From NCBI GenBank assembly GCA_038146805.1, contig JAYQSH010000004.1:108157-172156 (forward strand): a stretch of DNA of 64,000 nucleotides. The letters are read 5' to 3'. This DNA comes from CAIYXB01 sp038146805. Its GTDB lineage: Bacteria > Cyanobacteriota > Vampirovibrionia > LMEP-6097. Below the pieces are notes generated by a model. That model worked only from the letters and a program-made list of their open reading frames with translations. It did not search any database and had not been told where the DNA came from. The translations under genes and the position numbers were made by a program. Positions 51,594 to 60,900 of the stretch are shown here, piece by piece (position 1 is the first letter of the stretch; each line of letters begins with the position of its first letter).

Positions 51594-53414
51594 CTACTTT
51601 AATAAAGCGGCATATAAACTTTTGCTATTAGATAAGTCTTTATGATTACCTTGTTCTTTGATTTGCCCATCTTCTAAGTAAACGATATTATCGCAAGCTT
51701 CAATGGTAGAGAGCCTATGAGCAATAATGATTACTGTTTTTTCTTGCATGAGGTTCTTGATTGCTTGATAAACTAGTTCTTGAGATTCATTATCTAAGGC
51801 ACTTGTGGGTTCATCTAAAATAACTATTGGTGCATTGCTGATAAATGCTCGTGCAAGAGAAATTCTTTGTTTTTGACCTATTGATAAATTAGAACCACTT
51901 TCTTGAACTAAGCTATTTTCTTTTTCTGGTAATTTGCTAAGAAACTCTGTCACATGAGACTTATCGCAGGCTCGTTGAAAAAGTTCATCAAGGTTTTCTG
52001 TAGTGGCAAAATTAGAACCAAGACCATATAAAATATTTTCTTTGATACTACCTGAAAATAACATTGCTTCTTGGGTTACTAAGGCAAATTGTTCTCGAAG
52101 GTTTTTTAAACTCAGGTCGTAAATATTGGTTTTGTCAATTAATATTTCACCAGAATTGATATCGTGAAATCTAAGTAAAAGTGCAATTAAACTAGATTTG
52201 CCGCTCCCGCTAGGTCCAACAAGAGCCAAGCTAGAATTGGCTTTTAAATTTAAATTTAAATTTTCAAAAAGTTTTTGTTCATCACTGTAAGAGAAATTTA
52301 AGTTTTTAATTTCAATTTCACCTTGGGCATTGCTTAGTACTTTTTGTGTCTCGTTAAGATCACTCTGTATAGGTATTTCTAAAATTTCATAAAATCTGTC
52401 GGCAACTCCAAGTGCAGACTGAAAAATAGTACTGACTCTACCAAGTCTTTTTACTGGATCATATAGAAGTAAACTAGTTACAAAAAAAGATGAAAATTCA
52501 CCTACAGTAAGGCTGTTATTCATGACCGAACTTAAGCCATAAAAAAGAATTGCAGAAATGCCAACAGCTCCAAGAATATTTGTGATTGGAGAAACCAAAG
52601 CCATATAAAGAGCCCATTTCTTAAATGTCTCAAAGAGTGATTTAGAAGCTTGAGTAAAATTTTTATCCCTAATATCTTCTAAATTAAAGGCTTTGACAAT
52701 TTCTTGGTTATTAATTGTTTCAGAAATATAACTAGCTATCGTGCCAACTTGGTTCTGTCCGGTTCTAGCATTGTTGCGAATTCCTTTTCCGAGTTTAAGA
52801 ACGGGGATTGCAAATAATGGAATTACTATTGAGGAAATTATAGTAAGTTTAAAATTAACCATTAAAAGCCAACTAAACAAAAATATTGCTTTAAAGCTTT
52901 CACTAAAAAGGTTGATTAAGGATTCAGCTAACCAAGATTGTAAGCTTTGTAAATCACTACTAACTACTGAAACCAAAGAACCTGAGTCTATTTTGTTTAT
53001 ATCTTTCATACTAAGTTTGCTGACATGTCTGTGAAACCTTTCTCTGATATCTTTGACAATTTTTAGACTGAGTTTTCTTGATGAATATTGATATGAAAAT
53101 TTAAAGAAAGCCTCTATTAAAAAAACTAAAACTATACCAATCGGTAAAATATACTTAAAGCTATGAATGTTAATTGTAAATATTTCTGGTACGACAATGT
53201 TTTGTTGCTTAAACCAATTTTCAAGTTGTTGAGGCACAATGCTAAAGTTGTTCACTTTATTTTGAATTGCCGCAAGTCCATCAATAGAAATTTTTACAAA
53301 CCAAGATGGTAATACGCTTGTTAAACCAGAAAAAAGCATTGCTGTCAGTGCAATAAACAATAGAAATTTATGTTTTTGAAATTCTTTTATTAACTTTTTG
53401 CTAGACTTACTCAT
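51594..53414 (-). CDS. MsbA-like ABC exporter (fused membrane and ATPase domains)
   Basis: Six membrane helices occupy about residues 15-330, followed by an ATPase domain with Walker A GPSGSGKSS, Walker B IVILDEPTSALD, and the H-loop IIAHRLST. The signature motif reads LSIGQ instead of LSGGQ. The 606 residues match the MsbA/LmrA type, which flips lipids or drugs. A TetR regulator is divergent 46 bp away and may control it. Confidence 0.93.
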   Translation of the reverse strand: MSKSSKKLIKEFQKHKFLLFIALTAMLFSGLTSVLPSWFVKISIDGLAAIQNKVNNFSIVPQQLENWFKQQNIVVPEIFTINIHSFKYILPIGIVLVFLIEAFFKFSYQYSSRKLSLKIVKDIRERFHRHVSKLSMKDINKIDSGSLVSVVSSDLQSLQSWLAESLINLFSESFKAIFLFSWLLMVNFKLTIISSIVIPLFAIPVLKLGKGIRNNARTGQNQVGTIASYISETINNQEIVKAFNLEDIRDKNFTQASKSLFETFKKWALYMALVSPITNILGAVGISAILFYGLSSVMNNSLTVGEFSSFFVTSLLLYDPVKRLGRVSTIFQSALGVADRFYEILEIPIQSDLNETQKVLSNAQGEIEIKNLNFSYSDEQKLFENLNLNLKANSSLALVGPSGSGKSSLIALLLRFHDINSGEILIDKTNIYDLSLKNLREQFALVTQEAMLFSGSIKENILYGLGSNFATTENLDELFQRACDKSHVTEFLSKLPEKENSLVQESGSNLSIGQKQRISLARAFISNAPIVILDEPTSALDNESQELVYQAIKNLMQEKTVIIIAHRLSTIEACDNIVYLEDGQIKEQGNHKDLSNSKSLYAALLK

Positions 53415-53460
53415 ATTGGTTTAAAACCTAAGATTAAATAATATCAAGTTTATTTGTTCT

Positions 53461-54066
53461 ATGCCAAAGACTGAAAAATCGAAACATACAAAAGCTAAGA
53501 TCTTGCATGTAGCAAAAGATTTATTTGCAAATAAAGGTTTTAACTATACTTCTGTTAAAGACATAACGAGTGTTGCGGGTCTTGGTTATGGTACTTTTTA
53601 TCTTTATTTTAAAGACAAAAAAGAAGTTTTTTATGCTTTGTTAGAGTTGGTTGAAGATGATTTGTATACTGCTTCTAATAGTCAAGCGGATATCCAAAAA
53701 AATTATCCTCGCGGTAGAGAATCTTATAGAGCTTTGAGAAAAGATTTAAGAGCAATTTGTTTAAGTTTTTTTGAGAACCGAAGTATTTTGAAGTTTAGCA
53801 AGGAACTTGCATTGATTGATAATGATTTTAAGATCAAATATAAACAAATGAGATATAGATTAATTCAAAGAACAAAAACTATCTTAGAAAAAAGTGGTGT
53901 TGAAAATATGGATTTAGATATTGCCGCGGTAGCTATTGCAGGTATGATTGAAGCTGCTGCAACCCAGTGGACAAGCGAAGATGACTCATCGGTGATTGAT
54001 TCAAAACTACAAGTGGAAAAACTAATTCCAACTTTGACAAAAATTTATTTTAAAATTGTAAGTTGA
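53461..54066 (+). CDS. TetR family transcriptional regulator
   Basis: The N-terminal helix-turn-helix spans about residues 10-56: KILHVAKDLFANKGFNYTSV, then KDITSVAGLGYGTFYLYF. The C-terminal ligand domain is helical and unassigned. Length is 201 residues. It is divergent from the ABC exporter (46-bp gap) and convergent with the thiolase gene, so either could be its target. The exporter is the more common pairing. Confidence 0.92.
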   Translation: MPKTEKSKHTKAKILHVAKDLFANKGFNYTSVKDITSVAGLGYGTFYLYFKDKKEVFYALLELVEDDLYTASNSQADIQKNYPRGRESYRALRKDLRAICLSFFENRSILKFSKELALIDNDFKIKYKQMRYRLIQRTKTILEKSGVENMDLDIAAVAIAGMIEAAATQWTSEDDSSVIDSKLQVEKLIPTLTKIYFKIVS

Positions 54067-54076
54067 AATTTTTTAA

Positions 54077-55240
54077 TTAAACAAGTTCAACAACTGTTGC
54101 AATGCCGGGTCCAAAGCCAACACACATTGAAACAAGTCCTCTTTTTAAGTTTCTTCTTTCAAGCTCATTTACAAGTGTTGTAAGTATTCTGGCACCAGAA
54201 CATCCAAGTGGGTGTCCAAGAGCAATAGCACCACCATTAACATTTATTTTTTCCATTGGAATATTCAAATCTTTTTGTGTTGCCAAAACTACAGAGGCAA
54301 AAGCTTCATTGATTTCGTACAAATCAATATCAGCAACACTCAAGTTCGTCTTGTCTAGAACACCTTTGATTGCAGGGATTGGTCCGGTTAATTGTATTTC
54401 TGGATTTACTGCGCAAACATGAGTTTTGATTATTTTTGCACGTGGTTTTAAATTGAATTTTTCAACGGCTGTTGCACTTGCGACTAAAACAGCTGAAGCT
54501 CCATCTGTAATTTGACTGGCATTTGCTGCTGTAATGACTCCATCGTCTTTAAATGGTGTGCTAAGAGTTTTCATTTTTTCTCTATCGATACTTGCTCTAA
54601 TACCCTCATCTTTGTCAACCAATCCGTGTGATTGGGTTTCAATGGCAATAATTTCATTGTTAAAATAGCCTTGTTGCTGAGCTTCATAAGCTTTTTGGTG
54701 AGATTGAATTGCAAATTCATCTAATTCATCTCTTGTGAAGCCCCATTTTTCTGCAATTATTTCTCCAGACTGCCCCATTGTTTTTACAGAATATTTTTTT
54801 AAATAATTTTCACTAAGTGTTGTATCTTGATTTGCTGACATTGGTAAAGGCATGCCATCAATTCCCATTGGTACTCTGCCCATATGCTCAACGCCGCCTG
54901 CGATGAGTAAGTCGGCATCACCTGCTTTGATTATTTGTTTGGCAATATCAACGGCTTGTAAACCTGAACTGCACATTCGGTTAATTTGAATTCCGGGTAC
55001 ACTTTCATCTAAGGCAAGTAAAGCAATTAACCTTCCAATATTCATTCCTTGTTCTCCGCATGGAGTGACGCAACCCATAATTAAATCTTCTATATCAGTT
55101 GCTTTTAAATTATTTCTTTTTAAAAGAGCTTTTACTGGGACAGCACCTAGGTCCACTGGATGAATTTCTGATAGGCTTGAACCTAATTTACCCCTGCCCA
55201 TTGGCGTTCTTACTAAATCTATTAAATAGGCTTCTTGCAT
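54077..55240 (-). CDS. Thiolase (acetyl-CoA C-acyltransferase/acetyltransferase)
   Basis: The catalytic residues are visible: nucleophilic Cys in INRMCSSGLQA, His in NGGAIALGHPLGCSGAR and the second Cys in VSMCVGFGPGIA. At 387 residues it is a normal tetrameric thiolase for beta-oxidation or acetoacetyl-CoA formation. A TAAATT ends 6 nt before the ATG. No other beta-oxidation gene is adjacent, though etfA occurs at 33 kb. The chain-length specificity cannot be read from sequence. Confidence 0.94.
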   Translation of the reverse strand: MQEAYLIDLVRTPMGRGKLGSSLSEIHPVDLGAVPVKALLKRNNLKATDIEDLIMGCVTPCGEQGMNIGRLIALLALDESVPGIQINRMCSSGLQAVDIAKQIIKAGDADLLIAGGVEHMGRVPMGIDGMPLPMSANQDTTLSENYLKKYSVKTMGQSGEIIAEKWGFTRDELDEFAIQSHQKAYEAQQQGYFNNEIIAIETQSHGLVDKDEGIRASIDREKMKTLSTPFKDDGVITAANASQITDGASAVLVASATAVEKFNLKPRAKIIKTHVCAVNPEIQLTGPIPAIKGVLDKTNLSVADIDLYEINEAFASVVLATQKDLNIPMEKINVNGGAIALGHPLGCSGARILTTLVNELERRNLKRGLVSMCVGFGPGIATVVELV

Positions 55241-55351
55241 ATATTTAATTTATGCCCTATTTTAATTTGTTTAACAGCAGCTAGTTCAAAATGGCTTTTA
55301 TTTAGAATTGCTTAAGTTTTATGCTATAATAATGTATAGAGAGGTTTATAT

Positions 55352-55873
55352 ATGGATTTTTTAGAAGAAGAAATGAGAATAATGGATGAAAATACAAATT
55401 CTGCAAACAATCATATTGAGTTTTCGATTGATGACCCTATTTCTTCTTTGCATTTAAATAAAGTTATTACAATTTCAGCGGGTTCAACTTTATCTCAAGT
55501 GATAAATCTTTTAAACGAAAAAGCTATTGGAGCAATTTTAGTTGTTGATAAAAATAATGACACTGTTGGAATTTTTACAGAAAGAGATATTCTTAGAAAG
55601 GTTGTTAACCGTGGTTTAGATTTTAATTCTGAGATTGTTGATAATTTTATGACGAAGAATCTTGAAACTTTATGCGAAAAAGACCCTATTGCTTTTGCAC
55701 TTAATAGAATGTCTGAAGGATCGTATCGTCATATACCTATCACTAAAGACAATAAGATAGCTTATATGCTTTCAGTCAAAGATATCGTGGATCAGATTTC
55801 TTTTTATAATCGTAAAAGAGTTTTAAATTTGCCACCTAATTTAAAACAAGTTAGCTCACAATATGGTGGCTAG
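55352..55873 (+). CDS. CBS-domain protein
   Basis: Two CBS motifs occupy most of the 173 residues. The first is KVITISAGSTLSQVINLL through VGIFTERDILRKVV. The second is VDNFMTKNLETLCEKD through AYMLSVKDIVDQI. Such pairs bind adenine nucleotides or SAM and regulate partner proteins. No catalytic domain is fused. The start has a GAGAGG ribosome site. It ends 2 bp from the convergent mutL stop. Confidence 0.9.
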   Translation: MDFLEEEMRIMDENTNSANNHIEFSIDDPISSLHLNKVITISAGSTLSQVINLLNEKAIGAILVVDKNNDTVGIFTERDILRKVVNRGLDFNSEIVDNFMTKNLETLCEKDPIAFALNRMSEGSYRHIPITKDNKIAYMLSVKDIVDQISFYNRKRVLNLPPNLKQVSSQYGG

Positions 55874-55875
55874 GT

Positions 55876-57711
55876 TTAGTTAAGTTCAGGTTTTTCTATT
55901 TTCGTTTCACCAATGACTAACGCTTTATCCCAAGAGTTATAAGCTTGTGGTGCCCAAGTCTTTGAAGCGAGACTATTAGATTTTTTTATATTACATTCTT
56001 GGCATGCCGCGTATAAATTATTTTCGTCTTCGTTTAAAGTAGCAAACTTTGATGCTGGTAAATGATGATCATAGCTTGCAAGGTGTTGATTTACGAGCTT
56101 GGCATCAAGGTTTTCATTTAAGTAATGCTTGACACTTGCTGGTGATAATAATGGTTTTGCACAATATACACAAGTGTAATTATCTCTTTGCCAAATTTTT
56201 TCTAGGGTGCTTTGTTTTGGTTTTTTATTTGGTCGAGAATGAGTCTGAGCGCTTTGTGGTTTTTTGTCTTGTGCAAATATATCCACTGCAATTGTCTCTA
56301 AAAATGCAAACACTTTTTCTTTAAGCCAGTTTTCACCAATGAATTCTCCACTGAAAACAATAGCTTGGTTTTTGGCAAGGTCTTTGACTACATATTCGTA
56401 TTTGGTTTTATTGCCCAGTGAACTTAATATAGTTTGTACATCTGTGTTGTCAATCTTTTTGATTGAAATGGAACCTATTCTTGCAAGAAATTTTGAACTA
56501 TTGAAAAGTATTGTTTCTTCGCTTGATTCGTTTGTGAAAGTTTTTTGAGATTCAAGATTGCTAATCTGATTTTGAAAATTGCCTTGCTTTTCATCTTGAT
56601 GGTAATGATTCTCTTGAAAAAAATCGTTATTGATTTTTGTTTGGCTTACTTGTCTGGTGTTTAAGTGATTTTCTTTTAGATGATTTTGTTGATTAAAAGT
56701 TTCAATTTCTTGATAAGAGTTATTACGAAGTTTTTGGTCAATTGTGTTTTGTACAATTCTATAAATTTTATTTGCTTCTGCATACTTAATTTCTTTTTTT
56801 GTTGGATGAATATTTACGTCTATATCTGTACTTGGAAGATCTAATTTGATTACTGCTATTGGGTATTTGCCTGTTGGCAAGAGCTCTTTGTATAAACTTA
56901 AAATTGCAGATTTAATAATGTAGCAATCAACAATTCTATTGTTAACAATTGTAAACAAGGCTCTTTTATCAGTTCTAGTATTGCTTATTTTTGAGCAATA
57001 TCCTGAGACTTTTATTGATCCATCTGAGTTATCTAATTGAAGTAAGCTATTTTGTTTTTCAAGTTTAAAAATTTCTGCTAAGACTTTTTCTAAATCATTT
57101 GAACCTGAACTTTGTAGGATGATTTTGTTATCTATTGATAGCGATACCTTTACTTGTGGGTTTGCAAGACTTAGTCCCCGAACTAAATCTATAATATTAT
57201 TTCTTTCTTTTGTATTTGACTTTAAAAATTTTAAACGTACAGGTGTGTTAAAAAACAAATCATCAATAATAAACTTGGTACCTTGTCCAGATCCAGTTTT
57301 GCTAATTTCTTGTTTTTCGTTTTCGATATAAATTTTATAAGCAAAATCACTTCCACTGGTTTTTGTGATGCAGGTTAATTTTGAAATTGCAGATATACTT
57401 GCAAGAGCTTCTCCTCTAAAACCATTCGTCATCAATGTTTCTAAATCTTCTAAATTTTGAATTTTGCTGGTAGCGTGTTTTTTAAATGCAAGTTCAAGAT
57501 CTTCAGCTGCTATTCCATGACCGTTGTCAGTGATTTCTATTTTTGAAAAGTTTTTACTAACCTTGATATCAATTACATTTGCTTGTGCATCAATGCTGTT
57601 TTCAAATAATTCTTTTATGATGGAGTAAGGTCCTTCTATAACTTCTCCAGCTGCAATTTGATTGATTATAAATTCTGGCAATAAGTTTATTTTCTTGAGT
57701 GTTAAGTGCAT
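55876..57711 (-). CDS. mutL: MutL mismatch-repair ATPase fused to a C-terminal HNH nuclease domain
   Basis: MutL links mismatch recognition by MutS to strand incision. The N-terminal GHKL ATPase is complete: NQIAAGEVIEGP, KELFENSIDAQA, ITDNGHGI, GFRGEALASISAI, LFFNTPVRLKFLKS and DVNIHPTKKEIKY (to about residue 330). A Gln/Asn-rich linker follows (about 335-410). The usual MutL C-terminal dimerisation and DQHA endonuclease motifs are not seen. Instead, residues about 505-590 form an HNH domain: YTCVYC, YDHHLPASK, NEDENNLYAACQECN and KSNSLASKTW, with paired Cys at about 514/517 and 570/573. The ORF is uninterrupted at 611 residues. The HNH domain may supply the nicking activity; how the protein dimerises is unclear. 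Confidence 0.92.
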   Translation of the reverse strand: MHLTLKKINLLPEFIINQIAAGEVIEGPYSIIKELFENSIDAQANVIDIKVSKNFSKIEITDNGHGIAAEDLELAFKKHATSKIQNLEDLETLMTNGFRGEALASISAISKLTCITKTSGSDFAYKIYIENEKQEISKTGSGQGTKFIIDDLFFNTPVRLKFLKSNTKERNNIIDLVRGLSLANPQVKVSLSIDNKIILQSSGSNDLEKVLAEIFKLEKQNSLLQLDNSDGSIKVSGYCSKISNTRTDKRALFTIVNNRIVDCYIIKSAILSLYKELLPTGKYPIAVIKLDLPSTDIDVNIHPTKKEIKYAEANKIYRIVQNTIDQKLRNNSYQEIETFNQQNHLKENHLNTRQVSQTKINNDFFQENHYHQDEKQGNFQNQISNLESQKTFTNESSEETILFNSSKFLARIGSISIKKIDNTDVQTILSSLGNKTKYEYVVKDLAKNQAIVFSGEFIGENWLKEKVFAFLETIAVDIFAQDKKPQSAQTHSRPNKKPKQSTLEKIWQRDNYTCVYCAKPLLSPASVKHYLNENLDAKLVNQHLASYDHHLPASKFATLNEDENNLYAACQECNIKKSNSLASKTWAPQAYNSWDKALVIGETKIEKPELN

Positions 57712-57865
57712 TTTACCTAGTCTTTTTGATGTATTGATTATAGCAAGAGTTGAGCGAGGTTTGTTATTTAGACCAAGGGGGCTGATTTCTATTAAATTAA
57801 CTAATCTTTTTGGTTTAGTTTTTGCTTGATACTAGCCTAAAAAATCGAATCTAAAAAGGATATTT

Positions 57866-57916
57866 TTGCAAATAAATATATCAGTAGTTGGATTTCTAGC
57901 TACTGAAAATAAGTAG
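57866..57916 (+). CDS. Possible 16-codon leader peptide upstream of the repeat protein
   Basis: A TTG-started ORF (MQINISVVGFLATENK) follows the Shine-Dalgarno AAAAAGGATATT, identical to that of the TTG-started MATE gene. Its TAG lies at the end of the terminator 5' arm. The rest of 57712-57865 shows nothing recognisable. Confidence 0.35.
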   Translation: MQINISVVGFLATENK

Positions 57917-57935
57917 TTTTTTCTACTTATTTTTT
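57907..57935 (+). terminator. Terminator-like hairpin before the giant repeat gene
   Basis: AAATAAGTAG and CTACTTATTT form a perfect 10-bp stem with a T6 loop and trailing T residues, just upstream of the repeat gene. A second hairpin (AGTAG/CTACT) precedes it. As no larger plus-strand gene lies upstream, it may act as an attenuator. Confidence 0.55.
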
Positions 57936-57955
57936 AAATGCTTAGGTTAGACTTA

Positions 57956-60900
57956 ATGCAAAATACAAAAAGAAAACAAAAAATGATTTGCTTCTTTGAT
58001 CGTAAAATAATGTTTACGATTATTGCTTTTGTATTTTTACTTTTTAATCCTGCTCAAGCTGGATACGTGCCTTTGATTATTGAAGAAGAGGGTGGTTCTC
58101 CATCAGTAAGAAATTTCAAAAAAATTGTTTTGAATGGTGCAACTTTGATTAATGATAATAATGGCCAAGTTACTTTAGATTTAACAAATGCTGAAACTTT
58201 AAATGGTTATACTCTACAACAATTTATTCGATCAGATACTTCTGACTCATTCACGAGTGGAACTATGACCTTTGAAGCTGGCACATATTTGGTTGTTAAT
58301 GGTGGCTTTCAAGCTGTTGATGCTGATTTCTTGGGAACTCTTAATGGCTTTAAATTAATTTCTCAAACTAATGTCAATGGTCAAATTGCAAATTTTGCAG
58401 AAATGTATAACAAATCTAAGTACAGTTGAAATCAATTCTATAAATGGAACTTATACAAATATGGTAGCAGCTGAGGTATTTAATGGTGGAATCTTTAATG
58501 GTGATAGAGGAATTATTTCAGGAACTTTAACCGCAGATACAGTAAATGCACAAAACTTAAATGTTGATGTCTCACTGACAGCGCCAGTTATTAATGGTAC
58601 AACAACAGTTATTTCTCAATTATTTAATGGCGGTAAATTTAATGGTGCGAGTGCTGATATCGAAGGTTTAATCACTGCAAAAATGAAGCAGTCTCAATTA
58701 TTTAATGCCAAACAACAGCAAGTTTAATGGTGAAGAAGCAAATCTAGTAGATGCAAATATAACAAATCTAAGTACAGTTGAAATCAATTCTATAAATGGA
58801 ACTTATACAAATATGGTAGCAGCTGAGGTATTTAATGGTGGAATCTTTAATGGTGATAGAGGAATTATTTCAGGAACTTTAATCGCAGATACAGTAAATG
58901 CACAAAACTTAAATGTAGATCTTTCACTGTCAGTGCCAAGTATTAATGGCACAACAACAGTTATTTCTCAATTATTTAATGGTGGCAAGTTTAATGGTGA
59001 TGAAGCAAATATTGATGGTACAGTGACAGCCGATACAATCAACGGCACAACAACAGTTATTTCTCAATTATTTAATGGTGGCAAGTTTAATGGTGAAGAA
59101 GCAAATCTAGTAGATGCAAATATAACAAATCTAAGTACAGTTGAAATCAATTCTATAAATGGAACTTATACAAATATGGTAGCAGCTGAGGTATTTAATG
59201 GTGGAATCTTTAATGGTGATAGAGGAATTATTTCAGGAACTTTAATCGCAGATACAGTAAATGCACAAAACTTAAATGTTGATGTTTCACTCTCTGCGCC
59301 AGTTATTAATGGTACAACAACAGTTATTTCTCAATTATTTAATGGCGGTTATCTAAGTTTAATGGTAAGTTTAATGGTGAAGAAGCAAATCTAGTAGATG
59401 CAAATATAACAAATCTAAGTACAGTTGAAATCAATTCTATAAATGGAACTTATACAAATATGGTAGCAGCTGAGGTATTTAATGGTGGAATCTTTAATGG
59501 TGATAGAGGAATTATTTCAGGAACTTTAATCGCAGATACAGTAAATGCACAAAACTTAAATGTTGATGTTTCACTCTCTGCGCCAGTTATTAATGGTACA
59601 ACAACAGTTATTTCTCAATTATTTAATGGTGGTAAATTTAATGGTGATGAAGCAAATCGTAGGTACAGTGACATATGATACAATCAACGGCACAACAACA
59701 GTTATTTCTCAATTATTTAATGGAGGCAAGTTTAATGGTGAAGAAGCAAATCTAGTAGATGCAAATATAACAAATCTAAGTACAGTTGAAATCATTATAA
59801 ATGGAACTTATACAAATATGGTAGCAACTTACAGCGCCAGTTATTTAATGGTGGAATCTTTAATGGTGATAGAGGAAATTTAGGAACTTTAATCGCAGAT
59901 ACAGTAAATGCACAAAACTTAAATGTTGATGTCTCACTGACAGCGCCAGTTATTAATGGTACAACAACAGTTATTTCTCAATTATTTAATGGCGGTAAAT
60001 TTAATGGTGATGAAGCCAATATCGTAGATACAGTGACAGCCGATACAATCAATGGCACAACAACAGTTATTTCTCAATTATTTAATGGAGGCAAGTTTAA
60101 TGGTGAAGAAGCAAATCTAGTAGATGCAAATATAACAAATCTAAGTACAGTTGAAATCAATTCTATAAATGGAACTTATACAAATATGGTAGCAGCTGAG
60201 GTATTTAATGGTGGAATCTTTAATGGTGATAGAGGAATTATTTCAGGAACTTTAATCGCAGATACAGTAAATGCACAAAACTTAAATGTTGATGTTTCAC
60301 TCTCTGCGCCAGTTATTAATGGTACAACAACAGTTATTTCTCAATTATTTAATGGTGGTAAATTTAATGGTGATGAAGCCAATATCGTAGGTACAGTGAC
60401 AGCCGATACAATCAACGGCACAACAACAGTTATTTCTCAATTATTTAATGGTGGCAAGTTTAATGGTGAAGAAGCAAATCTAGTAGATGCAAATATAACA
60501 AATCTAAGTACAGTTGAAATCAATTCTATAAATGGAACTTATACAAATATGGTAGCAGCTGAGGTATTTAATGGTGGAATCTTTAATGGTGATAGAGGAA
60601 TTATTTCAGGAACTTTAATCGCAGATACAGTAAATGCACAAAACTTAAATGTAGATCTTTCACTCTCTGCGCCAAGTATTAATGGTACAACAACAGTTAT
60701 TTCTCAATTATTTAATGGCGGTAAATTTAATGGTGCGAGTGCTGATATCGAAGGTTTAATCACTGCAAATAGTCTTGAAGCAGTGACAGCCGATACAATC
60801 AACGGCACAACAACAGTTATTTCTCAATTATTTAATGGTGGCAAGTTTAATGGTGAAGAAGCAAATCTAGTAGATGCAAATATAACAAATCTAAGTACAG

